The translations under genes and the position numbers were made by a program. 64,000 bases of DNA from Brevibacterium limosum. Its GTDB lineage: Bacteria; Actinomycetota; Actinomycetes; Actinomycetales; Brevibacteriaceae. Below, piece by piece: positions 1-8,229 of the stretch (within the stretch, counting starts at the first letter, position 1; each line of letters opens with the position of its first letter). Below the pieces are notes generated by a model, which was not told where the DNA came from, searched no databases, and worked only from the letters and a program-made list of their open reading frames with translations. The stretch is from contig NZ_CP050154.1 of assembly GCF_011617705.1 (NCBI RefSeq), positions 1,922,001 to 1,986,000 on the forward strand. Direction: 5' to 3'.

Positions 1-410
1 CGACCTCCGGCACCGTGTTCGTGTCCGTGGCCGATCGGGACAAGCGGGCCATGGTTCTGCCGGTCAAGGAACTCGTCGACATGGGCTTCGACGTCGTCGC
101 GACCACCAGCACCGCGGCCGTGCTCTCCCGCTACGGGATCAAGACCACTCAGGTGCACAAGCACTTCGAGGCCGACGCCGAAGACCGTACGGTCATCGAC
201 TACCTCGCGGCGGGCACCATCGGCATGGTCATCAACGTTCCCTCGGGCCGACAGGAACGTGCCGACGGCTATGAGATCCGGGCCGCCGCGACCGCGAACT
301 CCGTGCCGCTGATCACGACTCTCGCCGAATTCGCCGCCGCCGTGACTTCGCTCGAGGTCATCCGGGACTCGAAGTTCGACGTGCGGAGCCTGCAGGACTG
401 GAGCGCCTGA
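1..410 (+). CDS. carB: Carbamoyl-phosphate synthase large subunit, C-terminal fragment
   Basis: This is the 3' end of a gene that begins before the window. The visible residues form the MGS-like allosteric domain at the C-terminus of CarB, which makes carbamoyl phosphate from bicarbonate, ammonia and ATP for pyrimidines and arginine. The read-through starts TSGTVFVSVADRDKR, a typical opening of this domain, and continues with a Rossmann-like fold (GFDVVATTSTAAVLSRYGI, then GMVINVPSG). The stop codon overlaps the pyrF ATG by one base (TGATG), so the two are translationally coupled in a pyrimidine operon. The fold is certain from sequence; the catalytic domains lie outside the window. Confidence 0.95.
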   Translation, partial: TSGTVFVSVADRDKRAMVLPVKELVDMGFDVVATTSTAAVLSRYGIKTTQVHKHFEADAEDRTVIDYLAAGTIGMVINVPSGRQERADGYEIRAAATANSVPLITTLAEFAAAVTSLEVIRDSKFDVRSLQDWSA

Positions 411-1255
411 TGTTCGGCACCCGGCTGGCAGCCGCCATGGCCGAGCACGGACCGCTGTGTGTGGGCATCGACCCGCATGAGCATCTCCTGGCCTCCTGGG
501 GACTGCCGGCCAGCGCCGCAGGAGTGCGGGAGTTCGCTCTCCGCGCGGTCTCCGAGCTCAAGGGTTCGGTGGCCGCGGTGAAACCGCAGTCGGCGTTCTT
601 CGAACAGTACGGCTCCGCCGGGGTCGCTGCTCTCGAAGAGACCCTGGCCGCGGCCGGGGAAGCCGGGCTGCTCACCGTCCTCGACATCAAACGCGGTGAC
701 ATCGGGTCGACCATGGGCGCCTACGCGAAGGCCTATCTCGATCCCGCGTCGGCGCTGGCGGCGGATTCGATCACGGTCTCGCCCTACCTCGGATTCGGGG
801 CTCTGGAACCGGCATTCGAACTCGCCGCCGCCCACGGCAAGGGCGTGTTCGTCCTCGCACTGACCTCGAATCCGGAAGGCGCAGAGGTCCAGCACGCCGG
901 AGGCGGAGGCGGTTCGGTGGCGGGATCGATCGTGTCCCGGGTGCGGCAGCGCAATGCTCACGCGCTCGGCTCCGTCGATGGTCTCGGTCCCTTCGGACTC
1001 GTCGTCGGCGCGACCATCGGCAGTGCGGCGAAGGACCTGGGGTTCGACCCCAACGACTGCGGGGGACCGATCCTCGCTCCGGGCGTCGGCGCGCAGGGAG
1101 CCGGTCTGGCCGAGCTGCGCGAGGTCTTCGGTGACCGGGCCCTGGCGTCGGGACAGGTGCTCGCCACGGCGTCCCGGGCAGTGCTCGGTGCCGGGCCCGA
1201 CGGCCTGGCCGACTCCGCGGCCGCACTCAATCGTGCGCTGACGGCACTCGACTGA
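410..1255 (+). CDS. pyrF: Orotidine-5'-phosphate decarboxylase
   Basis: PyrF decarboxylates OMP to UMP, the last step of de novo pyrimidine synthesis. The 281-residue protein is the longer type found in actinobacteria. The catalytic Asp-Lys-Asp array is visible as LDIKRGDIGST at residues 91-101 (D92, K94, D97). Other family marks are CVGIDPH near residue 17, AVKPQSAFFEQYG near 57 and VSPYLGFGALEPA, followed by a C-terminal phosphate-binding region with LAPGVGAQG. The ATG overlaps the carB stop. A 12-bp inverted repeat follows the stop codon, so this is probably the last gene of the pyr operon. Confidence 0.96.
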   Translation: MFGTRLAAAMAEHGPLCVGIDPHEHLLASWGLPASAAGVREFALRAVSELKGSVAAVKPQSAFFEQYGSAGVAALEETLAAAGEAGLLTVLDIKRGDIGSTMGAYAKAYLDPASALAADSITVSPYLGFGALEPAFELAAAHGKGVFVLALTSNPEGAEVQHAGGGGGSVAGSIVSRVRQRNAHALGSVDGLGPFGLVVGATIGSAAKDLGFDPNDCGGPILAPGVGAQGAGLAELREVFGDRALASGQVLATASRAVLGAGPDGLADSAAALNRALTALD

Positions 1256-1258
1256 CCC

Positions 1259-1293
1259 CCGGTGTCCGGATCGCTGGTCGGTCCGGACACCGG
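1259..1293 (+). terminator. Hairpin after pyrF
   Basis: A perfect 12-bp stem (CCGGTGTCCGGA at 1259-1270 against its complement at 1282-1293) with an 11-base loop starts four bases after the pyrF stop. There is no T-tract, as is common for high-GC actinobacterial terminators. It probably ends the pyrimidine operon. Confidence 0.7.
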
Positions 1294-1376
1294 ATTCGCC
1301 GGTCTGCCCATAGGTGAATTCCGGCTCGCCGGGCCATTAATTCTGCCCATATCGCCTCTCGGCAGGGATTTTGTCT

Positions 1377-1389
1377 TAGACTGAGACAA
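1377..1389 (+). promoter_or_regulatory. Probable mihF promoter -10
   Basis: TAGACT at 1377-1382 matches the actinobacterial TANNNT -10 and places transcription start near 1389, giving a leader of about 40 bases before the GTG of mihF. The hexamer lies inside a short dyad, TTGTCT (1371-1376) and AGACAA (1384-1389), which could be an operator. No clear -35 is visible. Confidence 0.5.
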
Positions 1390-1428
1390 CTTCCCTACCT
1401 GCCCGTTCATGGTGACAGAGGAGATAAT

Positions 1429-1740
1429 GTGGCACTCGAACCGTTGACCCCGCAACAGCGTTCCGCTGCGCTGGACAAAGCGTTCAAGGCACGTCAGGCA
1501 CGAGCCGAAGTGAAGTCGGCGCTGAAGAACGGTGATACCGATCTCGCGGCCGTGCTCAAGAAGGCGGCAGACGACGAAGCACTGGCGAAGATGCGTGTGC
1601 TCGATCTGCTGAGGGCTCTGCCCGGAGTCGGTGACCGGCGAGCCGAAGCCGCCATGGATGAGGTCGGCATCGCCACCTCTCGGCGGATCAAGGGGCTGGG
1701 CGTCCACCAGAAGTCCGCCCTGTTGGAGAAATATTCCTGA
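1429..1740 (+). CDS. mihF: Integration host factor, actinobacterial type (mIHF)
   Basis: This is a 103-residue basic nucleoid-associated protein, the actinobacterial IHF, unrelated in sequence to the HU/IHF-beta family. Known members bind and bend DNA and are essential in mycobacteria. The sequence opens [15 protein letters not shown], has an alpha-helical middle rich in K/R and carries the helix-two-turn-helix segment [20 protein letters not shown] (residues about 61-80). It starts at GTG 1429, with an AGAGGAG ribosome-binding site at 1416-1422. The next gene is guanylate kinase, 19 bases on. The mihF-gmk-rpoZ order is conserved in actinobacteria, which supports the call. Confidence 0.93.
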   Translation: MALEPLTPQQRSAALDKAFKARQARAEVKSALKNGDTDLAAVLKKAADDEALAKMRVLDLLRALPGVGDRRAEAAMDEVGIATSRRIKGLGVHQKSALLEKYS

Positions 1741-1759
1741 GTGTGACAACCTCAGATCT

Positions 1760-2323
1760 GTGAATAATCGACTCACCGTCCTCGCGGGTCCGACCGCCGT
1801 CGGAAAAGGCACAATCAGCACCTATATTCGGCAGAACCACCCCGAGGTCTGGTTCTCCGTGTCGGCCACGACCAGGCCCAGGCGCCCCGGTGAGATCGAT
1901 GGTGTCCATTATCACTTCCTCTCCGACGATGCCTTCGACGCCCTCATCTCCGATGGCCGGCTGCTCGAATACGCCGTCGTCCACGGGCGCCACCGCTACG
2001 GCACCCCCGCGGCCCCGGTGGAGGAGAAGCTCGAACAGGGGATTCCGGCTCTGCTCGAGATCGACCTGCAGGGCGCCCGCCAGGTCAAAGAGAAGATGCC
2101 CGACGCCCGCTTCGTCTTCCTCGCCCCGCCCAGCTGGGACGAACTCGTCTCCCGACTGACCGGTCGCGGGACCGAAACGGATGAGGAGCAGGAGCGACGA
2201 CTGGCCACCGCGAAACGCGAATTGGCCGCAGAATCGGAGTTCGACGTGACCATCGTGAACGACCACGTTCGCACTGCGGCCGAAGAACTCCTATCATTGA
2301 TGGGTATATCCACCTCCGATTAG
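1760..2323 (+). CDS. gmk: Guanylate kinase
   Basis: Gmk phosphorylates GMP to GDP with ATP. The 187-residue protein carries a P-loop, GPTAVGKGT, at residues 10-18; most homologues have GPSGVGKGT, so Ala replaces a Gly here. The GMP-binding region follows ([21 protein letters not shown]), then [15 protein letters not shown] and [14 protein letters not shown] chose GTG 1760 because the protein then begins five residues before the first beta strand, as in the family. An in-frame ATG upstream would add 43 residues that are mihF in another frame. The stop abuts the rpoZ ATG. Confidence 0.93.
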   Translation: MNNRLTVLAGPTAVGKGTISTYIRQNHPEVWFSVSATTRPRRPGEIDGVHYHFLSDDAFDALISDGRLLEYAVVHGRHRYGTPAAPVEEKLEQGIPALLEIDLQGARQVKEKMPDARFVFLAPPSWDELVSRLTGRGTETDEEQERRLATAKRELAAESEFDVTIVNDHVRTAAEELLSLMGISTSD

Positions 2324-2671
2324 ATGGGAATCTCCTTGCCCGCACAGCCTGAAGGCATCACTAATCCTCCGATCGACGATCTGCTGGGCGTGACCGGTTC
2401 GAAGTACGAACTGGTCTCGATCGCGGCAAAGCGCGCCCGTCAGATCAACTCGTACTACGCCCAGCTGCAGGAGGGACTGCTCGAGAACGTCGGTCCGCTC
2501 GTCACGCCCGGCACCAACGAGAAGCCTCTGTCGATCGCTCTGCGTGAGGTCAACGAGTCGAAGATCGTCGCCCGCGAGGTCTCCGAAGCCGACTTCATCC
2601 AGGCCGCACCCGAGGCCGAAGCCACCGCTCCTGTGAGCAACGACGGCGCGATCGACTTCAGCGACCAGTGA
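2324..2671 (+). CDS. rpoZ: DNA-directed RNA polymerase omega subunit
   Basis: Omega is the small RNA polymerase subunit that helps fold and assemble beta-prime. The 115-residue protein has the family core: [26 protein letters not shown] (residues about 16-41), then a loop, then [19 protein letters not shown] (about 69-87). The acidic Ala-rich tail ([20 protein letters not shown]) is actinobacterial. The ATG follows the gmk stop with no gap, so translation is presumably coupled. The stop overlaps the GTG of coaBC. Confidence 0.95.
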   Translation: MGISLPAQPEGITNPPIDDLLGVTGSKYELVSIAAKRARQINSYYAQLQEGLLENVGPLVTPGTNEKPLSIALREVNESKIVAREVSEADFIQAAPEAEATAPVSNDGAIDFSDQ

Positions 2672-3942
2672 GAATCGTACTCGGCGTCGCCGGTGGGATC
2701 GCCGCCTATAAGGCGGCACACGTCATCCGGCGACTCCGGGAGCTCGACCACAGCGTCAAGGTGGTTCCGACGGCCAACGCGCTGAAATTCATCGGTGCCC
2801 CCACGCTCGAGGCCCTGTCCGGCCAGACCGTGACCACCGACGTCTTCGACGAGGTCGACACCGTCAACCATGTCCGGATCGGACAGGAAGCCGAACTCGT
2901 CATCATCGCCCCGGCGACGGCTGACCTGATCGCGAAGATCACCGCCGGAATGGCCGATGATCTGCTCACCGCCACCGTGCTCACCACAACCGCCGAGGTG
3001 GTCGTGGCTCCGGCCATGCACACGGAGATGTGGCTCAATCCCGCCACCGTGGCGAACATCGCGACTCTGCGCGCCCGCGGCATCCATGTCCTCGACCCCG
3101 CCGTCGGTCGCCTCACCGGTCCCGACTCCGGTCCCGGACGCCTGCCCGAACCCGATGACATCGTCGACTTCGCCCTCTCCGTGGAGACCGGCCGGACGAC
3201 GGCCGAACAGCCTGGCGAAGAGACTCGGGCGCTCTCGGGCCGCCGCATCGTCATCAGCGCCGGAGGCACCCGGGAAGCACTCGACCCCGTCCGATTCCTC
3301 GGCAACCGGTCTTCGGGCAAGCAGGGCATCGCCCTGGCCAAGGCCGCCCATGCCGCGGGCTCGCACGTCGAGCTCGTCGCCGCGAACATCGACTCCGGAC
3401 TGCTGGCCGGACTGCCCGCGGACATCACGATCACCCCGGTCGAATCCACGCTGGAGCTGCAGGCTGCGATGCACACGGCCCAGACAGGTGCCGACGCGAT
3501 CATCATGGCCGCGGCCGTCGCCGACTACCGGCCGGCCGAGACCACCGACTCGAAGATGAAGAAGTCCGGAGACGACGGACTGACTCTGCGGCTCGTGCAG
3601 AACCCGGATATCCTGCGCGGACTCGTCGACGAGCGCAGCCGACAGACCCGCCACGGTCGCCAGATCATCGTCGGATTCGCCGCCGAGACCGGTGACGCCG
3701 ACACCGCCGCGCTCGACTACGCTCGGGCCAAGTTCCGCCGCAAGGGCGTCGACCTGCTCGTGTTCAACGACGTCTCCGACGACCGTGCCTTCGGTCACGA
3801 CGACACCATGGTCCAGATCATCTCCGCCGAGAACGGCGAGGTCGTCGTCGGTGATGAATCCCACGGGTCGAAGGACGATGTTTCACAAAAGGTCATCGCG
3901 GCCCTGTCCGACCAGTTCACCCACGTAGAATCGACGACGTGA
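2668..3942 (+). CDS. coaBC: Bifunctional phosphopantothenoylcysteine decarboxylase/phosphopantothenate-cysteine ligase
   Basis: CoaBC carries out two consecutive CoA biosynthesis steps. The N-terminal CoaC half (residues about 1-185) is an FMN-dependent decarboxylase, with [14 protein letters not shown] at the start, the catalytic His in VNHVRIGQ, the APATADL segment and PAMHTEMW. The C-terminal CoaB half is the CTP-dependent ligase, with [34 protein letters not shown] and [10 protein letters not shown]. The usual substrate-clamp cysteine region reads [16 protein letters not shown], without Cys, a variant I believe is normal in actinobacteria. The GTG start overlaps the rpoZ stop; the stop overlaps the metK start. 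Confidence 0.95.
   Translation: MRIVLGVAGGIAAYKAAHVIRRLRELDHSVKVVPTANALKFIGAPTLEALSGQTVTTDVFDEVDTVNHVRIGQEAELVIIAPATADLIAKITAGMADDLLTATVLTTTAEVVVAPAMHTEMWLNPATVANIATLRARGIHVLDPAVGRLTGPDSGPGRLPEPDDIVDFALSVETGRTTAEQPGEETRALSGRRIVISAGGTREALDPVRFLGNRSSGKQGIALAKAAHAAGSHVELVAANIDSGLLAGLPADITITPVESTLELQAAMHTAQTGADAIIMAAAVADYRPAETTDSKMKKSGDDGLTLRLVQNPDILRGLVDERSRQTRHGRQIIVGFAAETGDADTAALDYARAKFRRKGVDLLVFNDVSDDRAFGHDDTMVQIISAENGEVVVGDESHGSKDDVSQKVIAALSDQFTHVESTT
3926..3938 (+). promoter_or_regulatory. Leaderless promoter for metK
   Basis: TAGAAT at 3926-3931 lies inside the end of coaBC, and exactly seven bases separate it from the GTG at 3939. Transcription from it would start at or next to the start codon. 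No ribosome-binding site precedes metK. Confidence 0.65.
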
Positions 3943-5144
3943 CACAAACAAATCTGCGTTTCTTCTCATCCGAGTCCGTCACCGAGGGACATCCCGACAA
4001 GATCTGCGACCAGATCAGCGATGCGGTGCTCGACGATCTGCTCCGGCAGGACCCCAATGCCAAAGTGGCCGTGGAGACCATGGTCACCACCGGACTCGTC
4101 CACGTCGCCGGTGAGGTGAATACGGCCGCCTACGCCGACGTCGCCGGAATCGTGCGCAGCCTCATCACGGGGATCGGCTACGACTCCTCTGACACCGGCT
4201 TCGACGGACACTCCTGCGGAGTCTCCGTCTCCATCGGCAGCCAGTCCACGGACATCCACTCCGGTGTGACGAACCCGCTGGACTTCCGCGAAGCCGTCGC
4301 ATCCTCCGACCACGGCACCAGCCTCGGCGCGGGAGACCAGGGGCTGATGTTCGGCTATGCCGACAACTCCACCGATGTGCTCATGCCGCTGCCCATCCAC
4401 CTCGCCTCCCGGATGGCGGAGCAGCTCTCAGCCGTGCGCAAATCCGGCCGACTCGACTACCTGCGCCCGGACGGGAAGACGCAGCTGACCCTCGGCTACG
4501 ACGGGGACGAAGCCGTGTCGATCGAGAACGTCGTCGTCTCCACCCAGCATTCGGCGGAGACCAGCCAGTCCCAGCTGCACACGGAGATCAGGGAACTCGT
4601 CATCGACCCGGTGATCGCGACCTCCGGCCTCGACCTGTCGGGCACGAACATCCACATCAACCCCGCCGGCCCCTTCGTCACGGGCGGACCGATGGGTGAT
4701 GCCGGTCTGACCGGACGGAAGATCATCGTCGACACCTACGGCGGATTCTCCCGCCACGGCGGCGGAGCGTTCTCCGGCAAGGATCCCTCGAAGGTCGACC
4801 GTTCGGCCGCCTACGCAATGCGCTGGGTGGCGAAGAACGTCGTCGCCGCCGGTCTCGCCGCCCGTGCCGAAGTGCAGGTGTCCTATGCGATCGGACGTGT
4901 CGACCCGATGGGTCTGTACGTCGAGACCTTCGGAACGGAGAAGGTCGACCCGGCGGCGATTTCGGCAGCCATCCGCGAGGTCTTCGACCTCCGCCCGGCG
5001 ATGATCATCCAGGAACTCGACCTGCTCCGCCCGATCTACTCGCAGACCTCGACCTACGGCCACTTCGGTCGCGAACTGCCCGACTTCACCTGGGAGGTCA
5101 CGGACCGCGCCGAGGACCTGCTGCGCGCCGTGTCCTCCCGCTAG
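3939..5144 (+). CDS. metK: S-adenosylmethionine synthetase
   Basis: MetK makes S-adenosylmethionine from methionine and ATP, releasing phosphate and diphosphate. The 401-residue length is normal. Signatures are [20 protein letters not shown] (residues 12-31, ATP and metal binding), the flexible active-site loop [12 protein letters not shown] near 126, and the glycine-rich phosphate loop [20 protein letters not shown] near 272. The GTG start overlaps the coaBC stop by four bases, and a TAGAAT hexamer seven bases upstream suggests an additional leaderless transcript. The metK-priA-fmt order is common in actinobacteria. Confidence 0.97.
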   Translation: MTQTNLRFFSSESVTEGHPDKICDQISDAVLDDLLRQDPNAKVAVETMVTTGLVHVAGEVNTAAYADVAGIVRSLITGIGYDSSDTGFDGHSCGVSVSIGSQSTDIHSGVTNPLDFREAVASSDHGTSLGAGDQGLMFGYADNSTDVLMPLPIHLASRMAEQLSAVRKSGRLDYLRPDGKTQLTLGYDGDEAVSIENVVVSTQHSAETSQSQLHTEIRELVIDPVIATSGLDLSGTNIHINPAGPFVTGGPMGDAGLTGRKIIVDTYGGFSRHGGGAFSGKDPSKVDRSAAYAMRWVAKNVVAAGLAARAEVQVSYAIGRVDPMGLYVETFGTEKVDPAAISAAIREVFDLRPAMIIQELDLLRPIYSQTSTYGHFGRELPDFTWEVTDRAEDLLRAVSSR

Positions 5145-5156
5145 TCTGCCGTCGGC

Positions 5157-7262
5157 GTGGACGAACCCCTCCCGATCGACACCGGCACCTCGGCCGAAGG
5201 CCAGGTGCCCCTGGCGGCGACCGATCCGGTCGCGCAAGTGCTCATCGACCATCCCGTCCCGCACCTGGCGCGGACCTTCGACTATGCGGTCCCGGAAAAG
5301 CTCGCCGAGGCGGCCCTGCCCGGTGTGCGCGTGAGAGTGAAGTTCGCGGGGAAGCTGCGCGACGGCTATCTGCTCGACCGCGTCGGGTCCTCGGACCACA
5401 TCGGGCCGCTGGCCGCGATCCAACGCGTCAGCGGGCCCGTTCGGGTGCTCCGTGACGATCTGCTCGCCCTGAGCGAAGCCGTCGCCCGCCGCTACGGGGG
5501 CACGCTGGCCGATGTGCTGCGCCTGGCCATCCCACCGCGACACGCGCGCGGGGAGAAGTCCGTGCTCAAGGCGGAGAAGGCAGCCGAAGCAGCCGGGAAA
5601 CAGGCTGATGCTCAGGCGACAGGTCCCGCGAACGATCCGGAGCAGGCGACAACGGACGACTCCCCGGAGGAACCGCGGCTCCTGGGCCGCCTCGGCGAAT
5701 GGGTTCTCGCAGCGGCGGGGGAGTCTCCGGGACCGACGGGAGAGGCTGCGACACAGGCTCCGGAAGCCGACGGAACGTCGGGGCCGCCTCGGCGCAGGGC
5801 CTTGGCCTGCACACCCGGGCCGACACCGGGACTCAGCTGGATCCGTGCCGGGCTCGATGCCGCACGGGCGACCCTCGAGGCCGGCAGATCCGTGCTCTGG
5901 CTCGTGCCCGACCATCGCGAACTCACCGTGCTCCGATCGAGTCTCGCCGCCGCCGGGATCGCGGAGGTCTCGGTGCTCAGCGCCGATCAGTCACCGGAGC
6001 TGCGGTGGCAGGCCTGGCTGCGCGGGCTGCTCGGTCACACGCGCATCACGATCGGCACCCGCGCCGCCGCCTTCGCTCCCGTCGCGGACCTCGGGCTCAT
6101 CATCTGCACCGATGATGCGAACCTCAACTACCTCGACCAGCATGCCCCGTACCCGCACGCTCGGGAGGTCTGCCTGCTGCGGTCGACGATCGAGGACGCC
6201 GAACTGCTCTTCGTCTCCACCGATCGCAGCGCCGAAGTCCAGCGCCTCGTCGAAATCGGGTGGCTGGCCGATGCCACGCCGATCGGCCCCGCACGACGGC
6301 ACGCCGCCCCCGTCGTCTTCGTCCCCGACGAGGAACGAGACCCCTTCGCCTGGCAGCGCATCCCGAGCCGGGCCTGGCAGATCATGCGCACGGCCCTGCG
6401 CCCGCGTGCCCGTGACGGGGGAGTGCCGGGCCCGGTTCTCGTGCAGGTGCCGCGGTCGGGCTACTATCCGGTCTTCGCCTGTGCCCGCTGCCAGGAAGTC
6501 GCCCGCTGTCCCCAGTGCCAGGCGACTCTGACCACGCAGTCGGAAGTCGGACCGTTCGCCTGCCGATCCTGCGGATACCACTCGGAGACGTTCAGCTGTC
6601 TGCGCTGCCGCTCGAACCGCGTGCGGTCGATCGTGCGCGGCCGGGCCCGCACCGTCGAAGAGCTCGCCAGAGCGCTGCCGGACATCGAGATCGTCGAATC
6701 CGGAGGTGACCACATCTCCACGGTGCTCGACGAGACACCGCGCCTCGTCGTGGCCACGACGGGCGCCGAACCCTATGTGCTCGGCGGCTATGCCGCAGCG
6801 ATCCTCTTGGATTCGCTGTGGCCGGGTCCGTGGATGCGTTCGATCGACGAAAGCGTGGCACGCCGACTGCGAGCCGCCTCCCTGGTGCGCTCACGCGATG
6901 AGGGCGGAGCCGTCTACCTCGGCGATGAGGACGAACTCATCCGGCAGACCCTGACCTCCTTCGATCCCACCACCTTCATGTCCCGGCAGCTGAGCGACAG
7001 GAAGGTCCTCGGCTTCCCGCCGTACCGTCGGATCCTCGAACTCACAGGAGCCGGCGTCGACATCGACACGGTGCTCGGCGAGATCGGCGAGGTCGAGGAG
7101 CTGCTGCGCGAGGACGCCGAGGACGGCCAGCGCAGCGTCAGCGCCTACCCGTTCTCCGCCGGAGACCGCGTCGGGACGAGAGCGGCAGAGATCATCGCCT
7201 CACGGTCGGCGAAGAAGCAGCCGCAGGTGCGAGTGCGAATCGATGATCCCCGGTCGCTGTGA
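5157..7262 (+). CDS. priA: PriA-family replication restart protein lacking helicase motifs
   Basis: This 701-residue protein has the PriA layout: an N-terminal DNA-binding domain (VLIDHPVPHLARTFDYAVPE at about 27), a helicase-like core and a C-terminal domain. The eight-cysteine zinc module between the helicase lobes is intact (CARCQEVARCPQC, CRSCG, CLRC at about 442-482). The Walker A motif is missing and the DEEH box reads TDDANLNYLD, so ATP hydrolysis is unlikely. The same loss is described for other actinobacterial PriA proteins. A low-complexity Ala/Pro/Glu insert occupies about residues 135-222. Start GTG 5157 has a TAGTCT hexamer nine bases upstream. It probably acts as a fork-recognition or primosome-loading factor. 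Confidence 0.9.
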   Translation: MDEPLPIDTGTSAEGQVPLAATDPVAQVLIDHPVPHLARTFDYAVPEKLAEAALPGVRVRVKFAGKLRDGYLLDRVGSSDHIGPLAAIQRVSGPVRVLRDDLLALSEAVARRYGGTLADVLRLAIPPRHARGEKSVLKAEKAAEAAGKQADAQATGPANDPEQATTDDSPEEPRLLGRLGEWVLAAAGESPGPTGEAATQAPEADGTSGPPRRRALACTPGPTPGLSWIRAGLDAARATLEAGRSVLWLVPDHRELTVLRSSLAAAGIAEVSVLSADQSPELRWQAWLRGLLGHTRITIGTRAAAFAPVADLGLIICTDDANLNYLDQHAPYPHAREVCLLRSTIEDAELLFVSTDRSAEVQRLVEIGWLADATPIGPARRHAAPVVFVPDEERDPFAWQRIPSRAWQIMRTALRPRARDGGVPGPVLVQVPRSGYYPVFACARCQEVARCPQCQATLTTQSEVGPFACRSCGYHSETFSCLRCRSNRVRSIVRGRARTVEELARALPDIEIVESGGDHISTVLDETPRLVVATTGAEPYVLGGYAAAILLDSLWPGPWMRSIDESVARRLRAASLVRSRDEGGAVYLGDEDELIRQTLTSFDPTTFMSRQLSDRKVLGFPPYRRILELTGAGVDIDTVLGEIGEVEELLREDAEDGQRSVSAYPFSAGDRVGTRAAEIIASRSAKKQPQVRVRIDDPRSL

Positions 7263-7278
7263 CGGACCGACGAACCAG

Positions 7279-7291
7279 TAGAATCCAAGTC
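7279..7291 (+). promoter_or_regulatory. Leaderless promoter for fmt
   Basis: TAGAAT at 7279-7284 is followed by exactly seven bases and then GTG 7292. The spacing equals that at metK. It supports GTG 7292, not the GTG at 7259 that overlaps the priA stop, as the main start of fmt. Confidence 0.6.
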
Positions 7292-8224
7292 GTGGATATC
7301 GTCTTCGCCGGCACCCCTGATGTCGCAGTTCCCGCCCTCGAGGCACTCGCCGAATCGGACCACCGCATCCGGGCGGTGCTCACCCGACCCGATGCGCCCG
7401 TAGGACGCAGACGAGTCCTCACCCCGTCACCGGTGAAGACCCGCGCCGTCGAACTCGGACTGCCCGTGATCGAAGCCGACCGACTGCGTGGCGACGTCAT
7501 CTATCAGCTGCGGGACCTCGACGTCGATGCCGTCGCGGTCGTCGCCTTCGGCGCCATCGCCGGACCCGCTGCGCTGGGCATCGCCAGGCTCGGCTGGTTC
7601 AACCTCCACTTCTCCCTGCTTCCCGCCTACCGCGGGGCCGCCCCCGTCCAACGCGCCCTCATAGGCGGTGAGACCACGAGCGGAGTCAGCGTGTTCCGCA
7701 TCGACGAGGGCATGGACAGCGGTCCCGTGCTGCGCAGTCTCGAACTGCCGCTCGACCACCCGGACGTCGCCTCCGCACTCGAGGACTATGCGCACCGAGG
7801 CGCTCCCGAGCTCGTCGCCGCCTTCGACGAACTGGCCGCCGGCACTGCGACCGAGACCCCGCAGACCGGTGAGTCCAGCCATGCGGAGAAGATCACCGTC
7901 ACCGACGCCCACCTCGACCTCTCCGCACCCGCAGCCCGCGTCATCGACCGGGCTCGCGGGACCAGTCCCGCACCGGGACCGTGGGTGGAACTCGACGGCA
8001 AGAGGACGAAGCTCTTCGGACTCACCCCCGCCCCCGAGGTGACAGCCACCGGCGAGGTGGGCGAACTGACCACCTGGCAGCAGCAGCCGGTGCTGCGCTG
8101 CGGTGACGGCTGGGTCCACGTCGAGGCGATCCAACCCTTCGGCAAGGCCCGCATGAACACCGCCGACTTCCTGCGCGGCCGGCAAGACGTGACCTTCGAC
8201 CCCTATACCGAAGAGAAAGCATAA
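7292..8224 (+). CDS. fmt: Methionyl-tRNA formyltransferase
   Basis: Fmt formylates Met-tRNA(fMet) with 10-formyl-THF to allow bacterial initiation. From GTG 7292 the 310-residue protein opens VDIVFAGTPDVAVPALEAL, the canonical family start. GTG 7259, overlapping the priA stop, would add 11 non-conserved residues. The formyltransferase core has LTRPDAPVGRRR, and the catalytic region FNLHFSLLPAYRGAAPVQRALIGGE (split here by eye at about 117-141) carries the Asn-His pair, followed by GVSVFRIDEGMDSGPVL. The C-terminal tRNA-binding OB-like domain follows from about residue 205. rsmB begins five bases after the stop. Confidence 0.96.
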   Translation: MDIVFAGTPDVAVPALEALAESDHRIRAVLTRPDAPVGRRRVLTPSPVKTRAVELGLPVIEADRLRGDVIYQLRDLDVDAVAVVAFGAIAGPAALGIARLGWFNLHFSLLPAYRGAAPVQRALIGGETTSGVSVFRIDEGMDSGPVLRSLELPLDHPDVASALEDYAHRGAPELVAAFDELAAGTATETPQTGESSHAEKITVTDAHLDLSAPAARVIDRARGTSPAPGPWVELDGKRTKLFGLTPAPEVTATGEVGELTTWQQQPVLRCGDGWVHVEAIQPFGKARMNTADFLRGRQDVTFDPYTEEKA

Positions 8225-8229
8225 GAGCT

